Positions 25,782 through 33,124 of a stretch of 33,124 nucleotides of DNA are shown here, piece after piece. Made by a program: the position numbers and the translations under genes. Every line of letters starts with the position of its first letter. Positions within the stretch are counted from its first letter, which is position 1. Below the pieces are notes generated by a model. It worked only from the letters and a program-made list of their open reading frames with translations, made no database searches and had not been told where the DNA came from. The DNA comes from Methanobacteriota archaeon (GTDB taxonomy: Archaea; Methanobacteriota; Methanobacteria; Methanobacteriales; Methanobacteriaceae), in contig JAEYSH010000041.1 in assembly GCA_023434825.1 (NCBI GenBank), positions 1 to 33,124 on the forward strand. The letters are read 5' to 3'.

Positions 25782-25840
25782 ATTATTTCTTCTTTTTATT
25801 TTTAGAAAAATTAATACATACAAAAATTAAATAAAAAACT

Positions 25841-26002
25841 ATGATTTCTTTATATAAACCTCAAAAAAATATTTTCCTTTGGGCAGGAGTCTTATTGATA
25901 TTTTTTATGGGTATAATAACATATTTACAGGGTAGTTCATGGATTACAGCTTTAATTGCAATTATTGGGCTTATACTCATATTAATATGGAAATTTGCCT
26001 AA
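25841..26002 (+). CDS. 53-residue two-helix membrane protein
   Basis: A short frame from ATG 25841. After MISLYKPQKN come two hydrophobic helices (about 11-28 and 34-50) joined by LQGSSWI, ending in KFA. The topology and the position in a 600-base gap between argD and lysA support a real gene, but no ribosome binding site is seen and function is unknown. It has the same general form as the 51-residue protein at 12794-12949, but the two do not look closely related in sequence. Confidence 0.55.
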   Translation: MISLYKPQKNIFLWAGVLLIFFMGIITYLQGSSWITALIAIIGLILILIWKFA

Positions 26003-26215
26003 AATTAATTTTATTTTTTATTATTATTTTCAATTTTTCCTAAAAAAACTAAAATAATTTATATAATAAACAGGAAATATTTAATGTTTACTTCTTTTTG
26101 GAGCCAGTAAGATTTGAATTTTTGGCCCAAAAATCCCTCAAAAATTCAAAGAATTTTTGGGGCCTCAAACGCGAAGCGTTTGGGGTAGAGAAATGAAAAT
26201 TTCTCATACACGAAA

Positions 26216-26263
26216 AACTTTCGAAAATCTAAGATTTTCGAATGCACAAACACTTCGTGTTTG
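26216..26263 (+). repeat. double-hairpin unit, copy 1
   Basis: First of two diverged copies of a 47-48 base unit inside the array. Order: AACTTTCG-type lead, a TTCGAAAATC hairpin (loop TAA), the linker ATGCA, and a CAAACAC hairpin (loop TTC). Compare copy 2 at 26320-26366: arms and linker agree, both loops differ. Confidence 0.75.
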
Positions 26264-26319
26264 TTAGCTTCGTTTTTCGTAAGCTTCGATCTGGAGGTTG
26301 AAGGAAATTACATTTCCTG

Positions 26320-26366
26320 AACCTTTCGAAATCTTTGATTTCGAATGCCCAAACACATAGTGTTTG
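26320..26366 (+). repeat. double-hairpin unit, copy 2
   Basis: Second copy: AACCTTTCG lead, TTCGAAATC hairpin (loop TTT), linker ATGCC, CAAACAC hairpin (loop ATA). Relative to copy 1, the first stem is one base pair shorter, lost on both arms at once, so pairing is kept. Confidence 0.75.
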
Positions 26367-26399
26367 ACGGCCCAAAAATAATATTTTTGGAGGAATTTG

Positions 26400-27689
26400 A
26401 TGGATTTTGATATTGAAATTAATGAAAAAGGAAATTTGAGCATCGGTGGAGCAGATGCAGTAGAACTTACCGAGAAATATAATACTCCCCTTTACGTAAT
26501 TGACGAAAATAAAATAAGAGATAACTTTAATAGAGTTAATAACGCATTTAAAAGTCAATATGATGATTTTAAAATATTTTACGCCTGTAAAGCAAACACA
26601 AATCTTGCAGTAATGAGAATACTTGAACAGGTTGGAAGTGGAATTGACGCAGTATCTCCCGGAGAGATTTATACAGCACTTCTTGCTGGATTTGAACCAG
26701 AAAGAATTCTTTACACTGGAAACAACGTTACTGATGAAGAACTTAAATTTGCAGTAGAATCTGGTGTTATACTAAATCTTGATTCAATTTCTGCACTTAA
26801 AAGGCTTTCAAAAATTGCAGACCCTGAAAAAGTGAAAATATCATTTAGAATAAACCCTAAAGTAGGTGCAGGGCACCATGAACACTGTATAACTGGTGGA
26901 GACCTTTCAAAGTTCGGTGTTATGGAAGAAGAAGCTGCTGATGTTTACAGTTTAGCTAAAGATCTTGGATTTACACCAGTTGGAATTCACACTCATATAG
27001 GATCTGGAATTCTTGACCCTGAACCTTTCATGCTTGCAGTTGAAACTCTAATGGATGTTTCAGGAAGAGTAAAAGAAGAAGCAGGAGTTAAATTAGAGTT
27101 TATTGACTTTGGTGGCGGTTTAGGAATCCCATACACTCCTGATGAAAAGAAATTGGACATAGAAAACTTTTCAAAAGAGATAGTTAACCTTTACAAAGAT
27201 AAATTAAATGAATACCGCCTCGGTAAACCAACAATGTGTATAGAACCTGGTAGATACATAGTTGGAGATGCATCTACACTTCTTACAAAAGTAAATACCA
27301 TAAAACAGAGTTACAGGAAATTTGCTGGAGTTGATGCTGGTTTTAACACACTTTTAAGACCTTCAATGTACGGTTCATACCACCACATTGTGGCAGCAAA
27401 CAAACCAGAAGCAGAAAATAACCAAAAAATTGATATCGCTGGAAACATTTGTGAATCTGGAGATTTATTTGCAAGAGACAGGCCAATGCCAGAATTAGAA
27501 GAAGGAGATATCCTTGCAATCTTCAACGCTGGCGCTTACGCGTTTTCAATGTCTTCCCAGTACAATTCAAGACCAAAAACGATGGAAGTTCTTGTAAATA
27601 ACGGAGAAAGCGAAATAGTAAGGGAAAGAGAAACATTTGCTGATGTTTTAGCAAAACAAAACGTACCAATAAGGCTTTTAAAAGAATAA
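26400..27689 (+). CDS. lysA: diaminopimelate decarboxylase
   Basis: 429 residues. PLP enzyme of the alanine racemase-like fold that makes L-lysine from meso-diaminopimelate. The Schiff-base lysine is in FYACKANTN (about residue 64), the glycine-rich phosphate loop is in HTHIGSGILDP, FIDFGGGLGIPY binds PLP, and CESGDLFARDR supplies the catalytic Cys at the dimer interface; EPGRYIVGD and AYAFSMSSQYNSRP complete the family set. ATG 26400 is chosen: GGAGG at 26389-26393 lies six bases before it; TTG at 26397 is also in frame but too close. The first GG of this site lies in the 3' arm of the last hairpin of the array. The dapF gene follows after 26 bases. Confidence 0.95.
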   Translation: MDFDIEINEKGNLSIGGADAVELTEKYNTPLYVIDENKIRDNFNRVNNAFKSQYDDFKIFYACKANTNLAVMRILEQVGSGIDAVSPGEIYTALLAGFEPERILYTGNNVTDEELKFAVESGVILNLDSISALKRLSKIADPEKVKISFRINPKVGAGHHEHCITGGDLSKFGVMEEEAADVYSLAKDLGFTPVGIHTHIGSGILDPEPFMLAVETLMDVSGRVKEEAGVKLEFIDFGGGLGIPYTPDEKKLDIENFSKEIVNLYKDKLNEYRLGKPTMCIEPGRYIVGDASTLLTKVNTIKQSYRKFAGVDAGFNTLLRPSMYGSYHHIVAANKPEAENNQKIDIAGNICESGDLFARDRPMPELEEGDILAIFNAGAYAFSMSSQYNSRPKTMEVLVNNGESEIVRERETFADVLAKQNVPIRLLKE

Positions 27690-27715
27690 AAGAAATTTAG
27701 AATGAGGATAATGGA

Positions 27716-28585
27716 ATGACTTTAAAAGAAATAGATTTTTCAAAGATGCATGGACTTGGAAACGATTACATTGTAATTGACGAAACTAAAGGAGTATTTA
27801 TTCCTGAAGATAAGAAGAATGAAGTTTCTTACGAACTTTGTAGAAGAGGATTTTCTATAGGAGCAGACGGGTTAATATTCGTCTGTCCATCAGAAACTGA
27901 AGATATAAGGTTTAGAATTTTCAATTCTGACGGTTCTGAAGCTGAAATGTGTGGAAATGGAATAAGGTGCTTTTCAAAGTATGTTTATGATAAAGGAATT
28001 CTAAAAAAAGACGTTTTAGATGTTGAAACGCTTGGCGGGACAAAAAAAGTAACTTTAACCATTGAAAATAACCAGGTTTCATCAGCTAAGGTTGATATGG
28101 GCAATGCAACATTTAAACCATCTGAAATTCCAATGATTAGCTCTAAGGATGAAGTCATTGAAGAAAAAGTTGATGTTGATGGCGAAACCTACAAAATAAC
28201 TGCAGTTAGCGTTGGTAATCCTCATGCAGTTATCTTTACCGATAACATTGATGAAGTTCCATTAAACGATATTGGTGGAATAATTGAAACTCATGAGGTA
28301 TTTCCACAAAAAACAAATGTTCATTTTGTTAAAGTACTTGGTAGAAATGAAATAGACATGATTACCTGGGAACGCGGTGCTGGAATTACTTTTGCATGTG
28401 GCACCGGAGCTACATCATGTGCTATAGCATCTTTTAAACTGGGTTTAGTTGATGAAAATGTTTTAGTCCATCTTCCAGGTGGAGATCTCCAAATTGATGT
28501 ATATGAGAATAATGGTCAGCTTGGAGGCTTTATGGAAGGAAATGCTGTACTTGTATTTGATGGAATAATGCAGTTAGAAATTTAA
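27716..28585 (+). CDS. dapF: diaminopimelate epimerase
   Basis: 289 residues. Converts LL- to meso-diaminopimelate, the step just before LysA. The two catalytic cysteines are Cys79 in AEMCGNGIRC and Cys228 in TFACGTGATSCA; the N-terminal KMHGLGNDYIVID and VGNPHAVIF (about 166-174) are also characteristic. Two similar domains of the PLP-independent epimerase fold. The ATG at 27716 is preceded by GAGGATAATGGA; the start follows the lysA stop by 26 bases on the same strand, so the two are one operon. It converges with the winged-helix protein gene, 20 bases between stops. Confidence 0.95.
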   Translation: MTLKEIDFSKMHGLGNDYIVIDETKGVFIPEDKKNEVSYELCRRGFSIGADGLIFVCPSETEDIRFRIFNSDGSEAEMCGNGIRCFSKYVYDKGILKKDVLDVETLGGTKKVTLTIENNQVSSAKVDMGNATFKPSEIPMISSKDEVIEEKVDVDGETYKITAVSVGNPHAVIFTDNIDEVPLNDIGGIIETHEVFPQKTNVHFVKVLGRNEIDMITWERGAGITFACGTGATSCAIASFKLGLVDENVLVHLPGGDLQIDVYENNGQLGGFMEGNAVLVFDGIMQLEI

Positions 28586-28605
28586 ATTTAGCTTAAAAAA
28601 GTATT

Positions 28606-29250
28606 TTAGCTCATATCTTCATTAGTTAAAAGTTCATGTAGAACCATTCTTCCAAGATCTGTTACTATATAGATATCTTCTTTATCTTTTTTCTTTTCTA
28701 AAAGGTCTGTATCATAGTATGGGTGCTTTTTTAACTCTCCTACATTAAATTCTCTACTTCTAAAGTATTTTAAAATTCCCATTTTTGAAAATTTTTCTAA
28801 ATCATCCTTAGCTTCATTTTCGGGAATTCCATACTCTTTGTTTACAGATTTTGGATCAATGAAACCGTGACAATCTGCTAATTTTAATATTTCTCCTTCA
28901 ATATCCTCTAATTTACCTTTTAAGACTAATGGGATCTGTTGTATTTCACCATGACTTATAATAAACGCAGGATTTAAAGAATATTGCTGAGCAAGCCAGA
29001 GAATATAAGTACCTATGCTGTCAGGTTTAACTATTAAAATAAGATCTTCTTCTGTGCTTAAAATATCTTTTATTTTGTAAACTACATCTTCAAAAGTGTT
29101 TTTGACCTTTAAATATCTTGTTTTCACATCAAAGTCGCTATATTTAGCTTTTCTATTTGACACAATTACAATTTCATCTGGATTTGCTTTAAATATTGCT
29201 TTTTGTAGATTATCCTTGCTTTTCAAATTTGTTACAAGTATTTTGCCCAT
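28606..29250 (-). CDS. Rossmann-like domain plus winged helix, paralog B
   Basis: 214 residues, cytoplasmic. Residues 1-110 have alternating strands and helices: KILVTNL, ADEIVIVSNRKAKYSD-like, LILIVKPDSIGTYILWLAQQY, AFIISHGEI and QQIPLVLKG. The rest looks like a winged helix: CHGFIDPKSVNKEYGI, AKDDLEKFSKMGILKYF, and a final IYIVTDLGRMVLHELL. The block DLILIVKPDSIGTYILWLA, then PAFII, then QIPLVL lines up with the block in the protein at 14621-15202, so the two are probably distant paralogs of a CARF-HTH-like regulator family. Target and ligand unknown. A GGTGATAT site precedes ATG 29250. Confidence 0.6.
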   Translation of the reverse strand: MGKILVTNLKSKDNLQKAIFKANPDEIVIVSNRKAKYSDFDVKTRYLKVKNTFEDVVYKIKDILSTEEDLILIVKPDSIGTYILWLAQQYSLNPAFIISHGEIQQIPLVLKGKLEDIEGEILKLADCHGFIDPKSVNKEYGIPENEAKDDLEKFSKMGILKYFRSREFNVGELKKHPYYDTDLLEKKKDKEDIYIVTDLGRMVLHELLTNEDMS

Positions 29251-29453
29251 AATATCACCAAATTTTTCTTATAATATAAAATTGGTAAAAATGATGGGAA
29301 CTGCATCAAATACTTTTTTTAAAAGATTCATACATCCCCTTTAGTTTTATCATTTTACCTTGTATTAATTATATGTTAAATAGTAATAATATAGTTTTGG
29401 TAAGATTAGCTAGAATGTTTTAAAAATGAAAAATATCTTAAAAAATAAGAATT

Positions 29454-29801
29454 TTACTTATATTCCAATTCATTCTTTAAAACAACTGCATTATTATGTT
29501 TCTCATCTTTTGCAGAATATAAAAGCGTTATATTTTCATTTTCTTTTTCAATATCCTTAATTTTAGTTAGAAATTCATTTTTATCATTTAGTTCTCTCTT
29601 GTATCTCATTTTAAATTCTTCCCATTTTTGAGGATCATGAGAAAACCACTTTCGAAGCTCATTACTGGGTGCAACATCCTTCATCCATAAATTTAAACTT
29701 GCTTTTTCCTTTGATACTCCTCGGGGCCATAATCTATCTACCAGAATCCTGAATCCATCATCATTACCTGGATTTTCATAAATTCTTTTTATTCTAATCA
29801 T
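29454..29801 (-). CDS. DUF488 family protein (YeaO-like)
   Basis: 115 residues of the DUF488 family, small soluble proteins of unknown biochemical role that are common in bacteria and archaea. The hallmark segments are present: IKRIYENP at the start, the signature RILVDRLWPRGVSKE (about 18-32), LNLWMKDVAPSNELRKWFSHDPQKWEEF (about 36-63, in sequence), and a C-terminal strand ITLLYSAKDEKHNNAVVL with the conserved YSAKD. No neighbour gives a clue. The ATG at 29801 lacks a clear ribosome binding site. A small hairpin with 6-bp arms ATTCTA/TAGAAT (29874-29888, loop ATT) lies upstream. Confidence 0.9.
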   Translation of the reverse strand: MIRIKRIYENPGNDDGFRILVDRLWPRGVSKEKASLNLWMKDVAPSNELRKWFSHDPQKWEEFKMRYKRELNDKNEFLTKIKDIEKENENITLLYSAKDEKHNNAVVLKNELEYK

Positions 29802-30041
29802 TTAACCACATCTTGAAAATTAAACCCGCTTTTTTTCTTTGAAGCCTCCCAAAGCCACACTATATCCCCAAAAATTCTAATTTAGAATAATTATCAAGTT
29901 TTATAAACAATTTATCTGATCATTTGATATTAAAATTATGATTAAAAGTAATATTATATTTTATGGAAATCAAAAAAAATTTAAATTTACTGCAAAAAAA
30001 TATCATACACAAAAAGTAAATTATTGAAAAAAATTAAAATG

Positions 30042-31106
30042 CTATTGTTTAGTAGCCTGTATGCATTCTCTTCTAAGTTTTAAAAGTTCTTTTTTTCTCT
30101 TTTTAAGATCATCAACTTCTTCAACAATTTCAGGGAATTTACTCATTATACAATCAACAGTTTTATCTTTATGTATCCAGTCACAGGCTTCACAGCTCCA
30201 AACTCCTTTCTCTTTTATCCATTTACCACCAGTAGAGCTATCTCCACAGGGATAAAATGGACAGTAACAAAAAGTACAATTTTCTCCTGCTTTGTGGCAT
30301 GGATAGTAATCGCATTCAAAATTAGGCCCTTCAACGATCTCTCCTTCTAAAAATCGTTCATAAAATTCTCTGGAGAGTGGATGTATCTGTGATTTAACAA
30401 CATAGCCTCTTGGAGTTATTAAATTTCCATCCTGTACATATGTCATTGAATTCCCAACAATAAGAGTGGTAGACATATTTATTTCGTTTTCATCGAGTTC
30501 CTTAAGCGTGGTGATAATAACATCGACTTCCTGATCACCACTTCTTACAATTCCTACAGGAGTTGAATCTTTTTTATGTTTTAGAAGAATTTTATGAGCT
30601 TCTTCAAATGGTATTTTCCTGGTCTTACTTAAAGGGTTATAAATAGCAATTACAAAATCCCCTTTTGCTGCAAACTCCATTTTACGTTTTATTTCAGAAA
30701 TTGGAGTTAAAATATCGCTTAAACTAATAACTGCAAAGTCATGGAGAGGTGCTCCAAGCCTGGATGCTGCAAAAGATGCTGCAGTTACTCCAGGAACTAC
30801 TTCAACCTCAATATCACTGTATTTACCCATTATCTGGAAAAAAACATTGGCCATTCCGAAAACACCAGGATCTCCTGAACTTATAACAGCAACTTTCTTT
30901 CCTTCTTTTGATTTTTGCACTGCTATTTCTGCTCGCTGGATTTCATCGCCCATTCCCTTTTTAATGATTTCTTTTCCTTCAACCAGGTCTTTTATCTGGT
31001 TAATATAAGATTTATAGCCAATTATTACATCTGCGTTTTTGATTGTTTCCAATGCCCTTATGGTCATATCTTCACGGGAAGGCCCTATACCTATTACACT
31101 GATCAT
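30042..31106 (-). CDS. cbiH: cobalt-precorrin-3 C17-methyltransferase with Cys-rich tail
   Basis: 354 residues. The first 245 are the CbiH/CobJ methyltransferase, which methylates C17 and contracts the ring in corrin synthesis: VIGIGPSREDMTIRA at the start, ISSGDPGVFGMA (about 75-86), VPGVTAASFAASRLGAPLHDFAVISL (about 103-128, in sequence) and FVIAIYNPLS. The remaining 110 residues are a second domain with nine Cys: ECDYYPCH, NCTFCYCPFYPCGD, and GVWSCEACDWIHK, a pattern known as a cysteine-rich small domain and expected to bind zinc or an Fe-S cluster. It ends with a basic helix. CbiL is encoded elsewhere in the window. The following gene on the strand is not part of this pathway. Confidence 0.92.
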   Translation of the reverse strand: MISVIGIGPSREDMTIRALETIKNADVIIGYKSYINQIKDLVEGKEIIKKGMGDEIQRAEIAVQKSKEGKKVAVISSGDPGVFGMANVFFQIMGKYSDIEVEVVPGVTAASFAASRLGAPLHDFAVISLSDILTPISEIKRKMEFAAKGDFVIAIYNPLSKTRKIPFEEAHKILLKHKKDSTPVGIVRSGDQEVDVIITTLKELDENEINMSTTLIVGNSMTYVQDGNLITPRGYVVKSQIHPLSREFYERFLEGEIVEGPNFECDYYPCHKAGENCTFCYCPFYPCGDSSTGGKWIKEKGVWSCEACDWIHKDKTVDCIMSKFPEIVEEVDDLKKRKKELLKLRRECIQATKQ

Positions 31107-31166
31107 TGAATCACCATATTGTTAAAAATTAATGAATTAAATTGTTAAAAAAATATTAAATGATGA

Positions 31167-31694
31167 TTATTGGCTATATAACTTCTTCAGAGAAGTTATT
31201 TGAATAGTTCCAACATTCACCTCTATTCCCCTTGATTTTTTCTTTCCAGTAGCAGAAGCTGTTAAAGAATAAACTTCAGATTGTTTTATTACTATCTGCC
31301 CACTTGAACCGGATTTATTTGTAGATACTCCGCCAGTTTGATTTTCTTTATAACCAGTTGCTGAAAGAGTTACGGGGATATCACCAGTACCCGAACCGTC
31401 AGCTGTAGCTGAAAGAGTGTCAATATTGATTCCATTAAGCCCAGTCTTTTGCTTAAGGACCTGTGCAACTGCATCTGGATTTGTGACATTGTAACCTTTT
31501 GTTTGATTTTTATCTGAATTGGTTATACTATCCCATAAAGATGTTAATTTTTCCACCTGCATGTCTACAAGCTTTCCAACATCGGGAGATTGTGATGTTA
31601 CAATAGTATAAGAACTTAAAAGCCCTAATTCAAATACTATTCCAAAGAGAATTAGGAAAAGTATAAATTTAATGATTCTTGGCAAAACTATCAC
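31167..31694 (-). CDS. anchored extracellular protein, unknown
   Basis: 175 residues, not recognised. Residues about 5-32 are one long hydrophobic segment, probably a signal anchor. The rest is polar, with NQTKGYNVTNPDAVAQVL, a Gly/Ser/Thr-rich middle (about 105-135, ADGSGTGDIPVTLS, GGVSTNKSGSSGQ), and closing beta-strands QIVIKQSEVYSLTASATG and EVNVGTIQITSLKKL. Several N-x-S/T sites fit surface exposure. The look is that of a short surface or cell-envelope protein. It lies 60 bases upstream of cbiH on the same strand; a shared transcript is possible but the functions do not connect. Confidence 0.6.
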   Translation of the reverse strand: MIVLPRIIKFILFLILFGIVFELGLLSSYTIVTSQSPDVGKLVDMQVEKLTSLWDSITNSDKNQTKGYNVTNPDAVAQVLKQKTGLNGINIDTLSATADGSGTGDIPVTLSATGYKENQTGGVSTNKSGSSGQIVIKQSEVYSLTASATGKKKSRGIEVNVGTIQITSLKKLYSQ

Positions 31695-31900
31695 CTTAAT
31701 GAATATTTATTACTGAATTTTTACATTGATATATTTGAACACTATAATTTCTGTTATAAAAATCAGATTATATTATAGTATAATTTATGATACATAATTA
31801 AAACTTTTATGTTCAAGTTTGTACTTTATCTTAATTATATACTTTTTGTCAATATTATTAAAGATTTTATGCTCTAAATTCTGAATAAAAAAATATAAAA

Positions 31901-31910
31901 TATTTATAAA
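31901..31910 (+). promoter_or_regulatory. TATA box of polymerase D small-subunit gene
   Basis: TATTTATAAA lies 80-90 bases before ATG 31990, in an AT-rich 295-base gap that also must hold the promoter of the divergent gene at 31694. No origin-type repeats were seen in this gap. Confidence 0.4.
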
Positions 31911-31989
31911 ACAAACTAATAACTGACTTATTTATGAATTATAAAATTAACAGCATAATTAGGATTATTTGAATAAAAAGTATTGAACG

Positions 31990-33124
31990 ATGGTAGTAAT
32001 GAGCAACGATATCCTTTTAAAATTTACGGATGCCAGTCTTCTTTTAAATGATAGGGCATATGAACGCATACAGCAGCAGGAAAATTCTCTTGAATTTGCT
32101 GATTCAATTATTAATGAATTAACTTACTCTAGCGAAGATATTTTTATTATAACTGAAGAATTCCTTGATAAATATCTAAATAGTATAAATACTTCTATAA
32201 TTAGTGATAATGACCTATTAGAAAATATTGTAGAGGAAAATGAGCCCATAATTCAGCAGCCTCAAAGTAAATTCCAAACTGGAAGACCTTTTGATTTCCA
32301 TGTTTTACAGGATACAAGTAAGAAATCATATACAAGTGGAGAAATTAAAGACTTCGCAACTTATTTTAACAGTAGATATAACAAATTAAAGGATATTTTA
32401 TCAAAAAGACACGATTTAAAAGATCATCGCCCTATAAACAGGATAAGAAAAAGTGAAGATGTCATAAAAATCATTGGAATAGTAAATGAAGTCAGTAACA
32501 CTAAAAATAACCATAAAATCATCGAATTAGAAGATGAAACGGGTGATATAAACATTTTAGTGCATAATGAGAATCATCAACTATTTGAAAGAGCTGAAAA
32601 AATTGTTAAAGATGAAATTATTGGAATTATAGGAAGTAAAAAGGGATCGCTCGTAATAGCCTCTGATCTTGTTCATCCCGGCGTTCCAAGAATTGATGAA
32701 AAGCCTATTGATTTTTCTACAGTTTTTATTTCTGATGTCCATATTGGAAGCTCAACATTCCTTGATGATGCATTTGACCGTTTTATAAACTGGATTAATG
32801 GTGATTTTGGAGATGATAAGCAGCAAGATATTGCTAACAATGTAAAATATCTGGTTATTGCAGGAGATTTGGTTGATGGAATAGGTATTTATCCTCATCA
32901 AGAAAAAGAACTCACTATTAAAGATATTTACGGTCAATATGAAGAGGCCGCCCGCCTGTTAGGACAGATAAGGACCGATATTAAAATTATAATTTCTCCT
33001 GGAAACCACGATGCAGCACGACTGGCTGAACCTCAACCTGCTATTTCAGAAAAATATGCAGAATCTTTATACAAACTTAAAAATGCAGAATTTGTAAGTA
33101 ATCCAGGAATAGTCAGCTTAGATG
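31990..33124 (+). CDS. polB: DNA polymerase D small subunit (DP1), 5' part
   Basis: The frame runs off the right edge; 378 residues are seen. DP1 is the 3'-5' proofreading subunit of the archaeal replicative polymerase D. After a variable N-terminal region (to about 150) comes an OB-fold (about 157-190, KIIGIVNEVS, IIELEDETGDINILV), then an Mre11-like phosphoesterase domain with ISDVHIGSS (248-255), IAGDLVDGIGIYP (290-302) and SPGNHDAAR (336-344). These metal-binding motifs are intact, so the nuclease should be active. A stop in frame at 31984 sets the limit; ATG 31990 is used, and ATG 31999 (MSNDILL) is equally possible, since neither has a clear ribosome binding site. Confidence 0.95.
   Translation, partial: MVVMSNDILLKFTDASLLLNDRAYERIQQQENSLEFADSIINELTYSSEDIFIITEEFLDKYLNSINTSIISDNDLLENIVEENEPIIQQPQSKFQTGRPFDFHVLQDTSKKSYTSGEIKDFATYFNSRYNKLKDILSKRHDLKDHRPINRIRKSEDVIKIIGIVNEVSNTKNNHKIIELEDETGDINILVHNENHQLFERAEKIVKDEIIGIIGSKKGSLVIASDLVHPGVPRIDEKPIDFSTVFISDVHIGSSTFLDDAFDRFINWINGDFGDDKQQDIANNVKYLVIAGDLVDGIGIYPHQEKELTIKDIYGQYEEAARLLGQIRTDIKIIISPGNHDAARLAEPQPAISEKYAESLYKLKNAEFVSNPGIVSLD

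Larger units (their letters stand above)
26116..26390. repeat. array of about eleven hairpins upstream of lysA
   Basis: Palindromes in a row: 26118-26134 (8-bp ATTTTTGG/CCAAAAAT); 26139-26159 (9-bp CAAAAATTC/GAATTTTTG, loop AAA); 26166-26182 (7-bp CAAACGC/GCGTTTG, loop GAA); 26188-26205 (7-bp GAGAAAT/ATTTCTC, loop GAAA); 26220-26242 (10-bp TTCGAAAATC/GATTTTCGAA, loop TAA); 26246-26264 (8-bp ACAAACAC/GTGTTTGT, loop TTC); 26302-26318 (7-bp AGGAAAT/ATTTCCT, loop TAC); 26325-26345 (9-bp TTCGAAATC/GATTTCGAA, loop TTT); 26350-26366 (7-bp CAAACAC/GTGTTTG, loop ATA); 26372-26390 (8-bp CCAAAAAT/ATTTTTGG, loop AAT). A wider stem, ACGAAAAAC 26210-26218 with GTTTTTCGT 26272-26280, encloses two of them. 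It fills the region just before lysA. Confidence 0.9.

Noticed and set aside
26116..26390. CRISPR array
   Set aside because: No constant direct repeat with regular spacers; units are palindromes of differing sequence and there are no cas genes.
26229..26558. 109-residue minus-strand frame across the hairpin array and lysA start
   Set aside because: Open only by chance; it covers palindromes and the first part of lysA and shows no domain.
31695..31989. Replication origin next to the polymerase D subunit gene
   Set aside because: In some archaea this gene lies near an origin, but I saw no repeated origin recognition boxes and no cdc6/orc1 gene here.

Overview
The window is an AT-rich chromosomal segment of a methanogenic archaeon, most likely Methanobacterium or a close relative (Methanobacteriales). 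The signs are F420-type formate dehydrogenase (fdhAB), a formylmethanofuran dehydrogenase subunit E family protein, anaerobic (cobalt-early) cobamide genes (cbiL, cbiH), the DNA polymerase D small subunit, GGTGAT/GAGGTG ribosome binding sites, TATA-box promoters, and a tRNA gene without an encoded CCA end. I see no insertion sequence, prophage or CRISPR array.

Layout. 1-368: 3' part of a V4R-domain gene. 399-5172 (-): probable operon cbiL-fdhA-fdhB-alpha/beta hydrolase, with a string of five hairpins upstream. 5461-7260 (+): XPD/DinG-like helicase, convergent with a YdeI/OmdA protein. 7871-9212 (-): rhodanese, tRNA-Arg(TCG) and FmdE-like protein. 9375-10725 (+): hisF and a small protein resembling one TFB cyclin repeat, then a 600-base gap with a terminator-like hairpin and weaker palindromes. 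11341-17822 (mostly +): CDF-type transporter with extra regulatory-looking ends, Mpg glycosylase, six-helix membrane protein, Rossmann-like/winged-helix protein, His-rich AbrB-like protein, agmatinase, OGG1-type glycosylase and small membrane proteins. 17831-20011 (-): complete RsbV-RsbU-RsbW partner-switching cassette. 20121-23871: hypothetical protein, TMEM175-like channel, GAF protein and a 14-helix MFS exporter. 24006-28585: cyclophilin, argD, a 53-aa membrane protein, a long hairpin array, then lysA-dapF. 28606-31694 (-): second Rossmann-like/winged-helix protein, DUF488 protein, CbiH with a Cys-rich tail, and an anchored exported protein. 31990-33124 (+): 5' part of the DNA polymerase D small subunit gene.

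Two things stand out. First, strings of short near-perfect hairpins (arms 6-10, loops mostly 3-4 nt) lie in intergenic DNA, most strikingly eleven between argD and lysA and five upstream of cbiL. Arms are kept complementary while loops differ between copies. Second, a full bacterial-style RsbV/U/W module sits in an organism expected to lack sigma factors, so its output is unknown. Other points of interest are a CDF transporter with winged-helix-like flanks, a TFB-derived orphan cyclin-like protein, and a pair of related Rossmann-like/winged-helix proteins.
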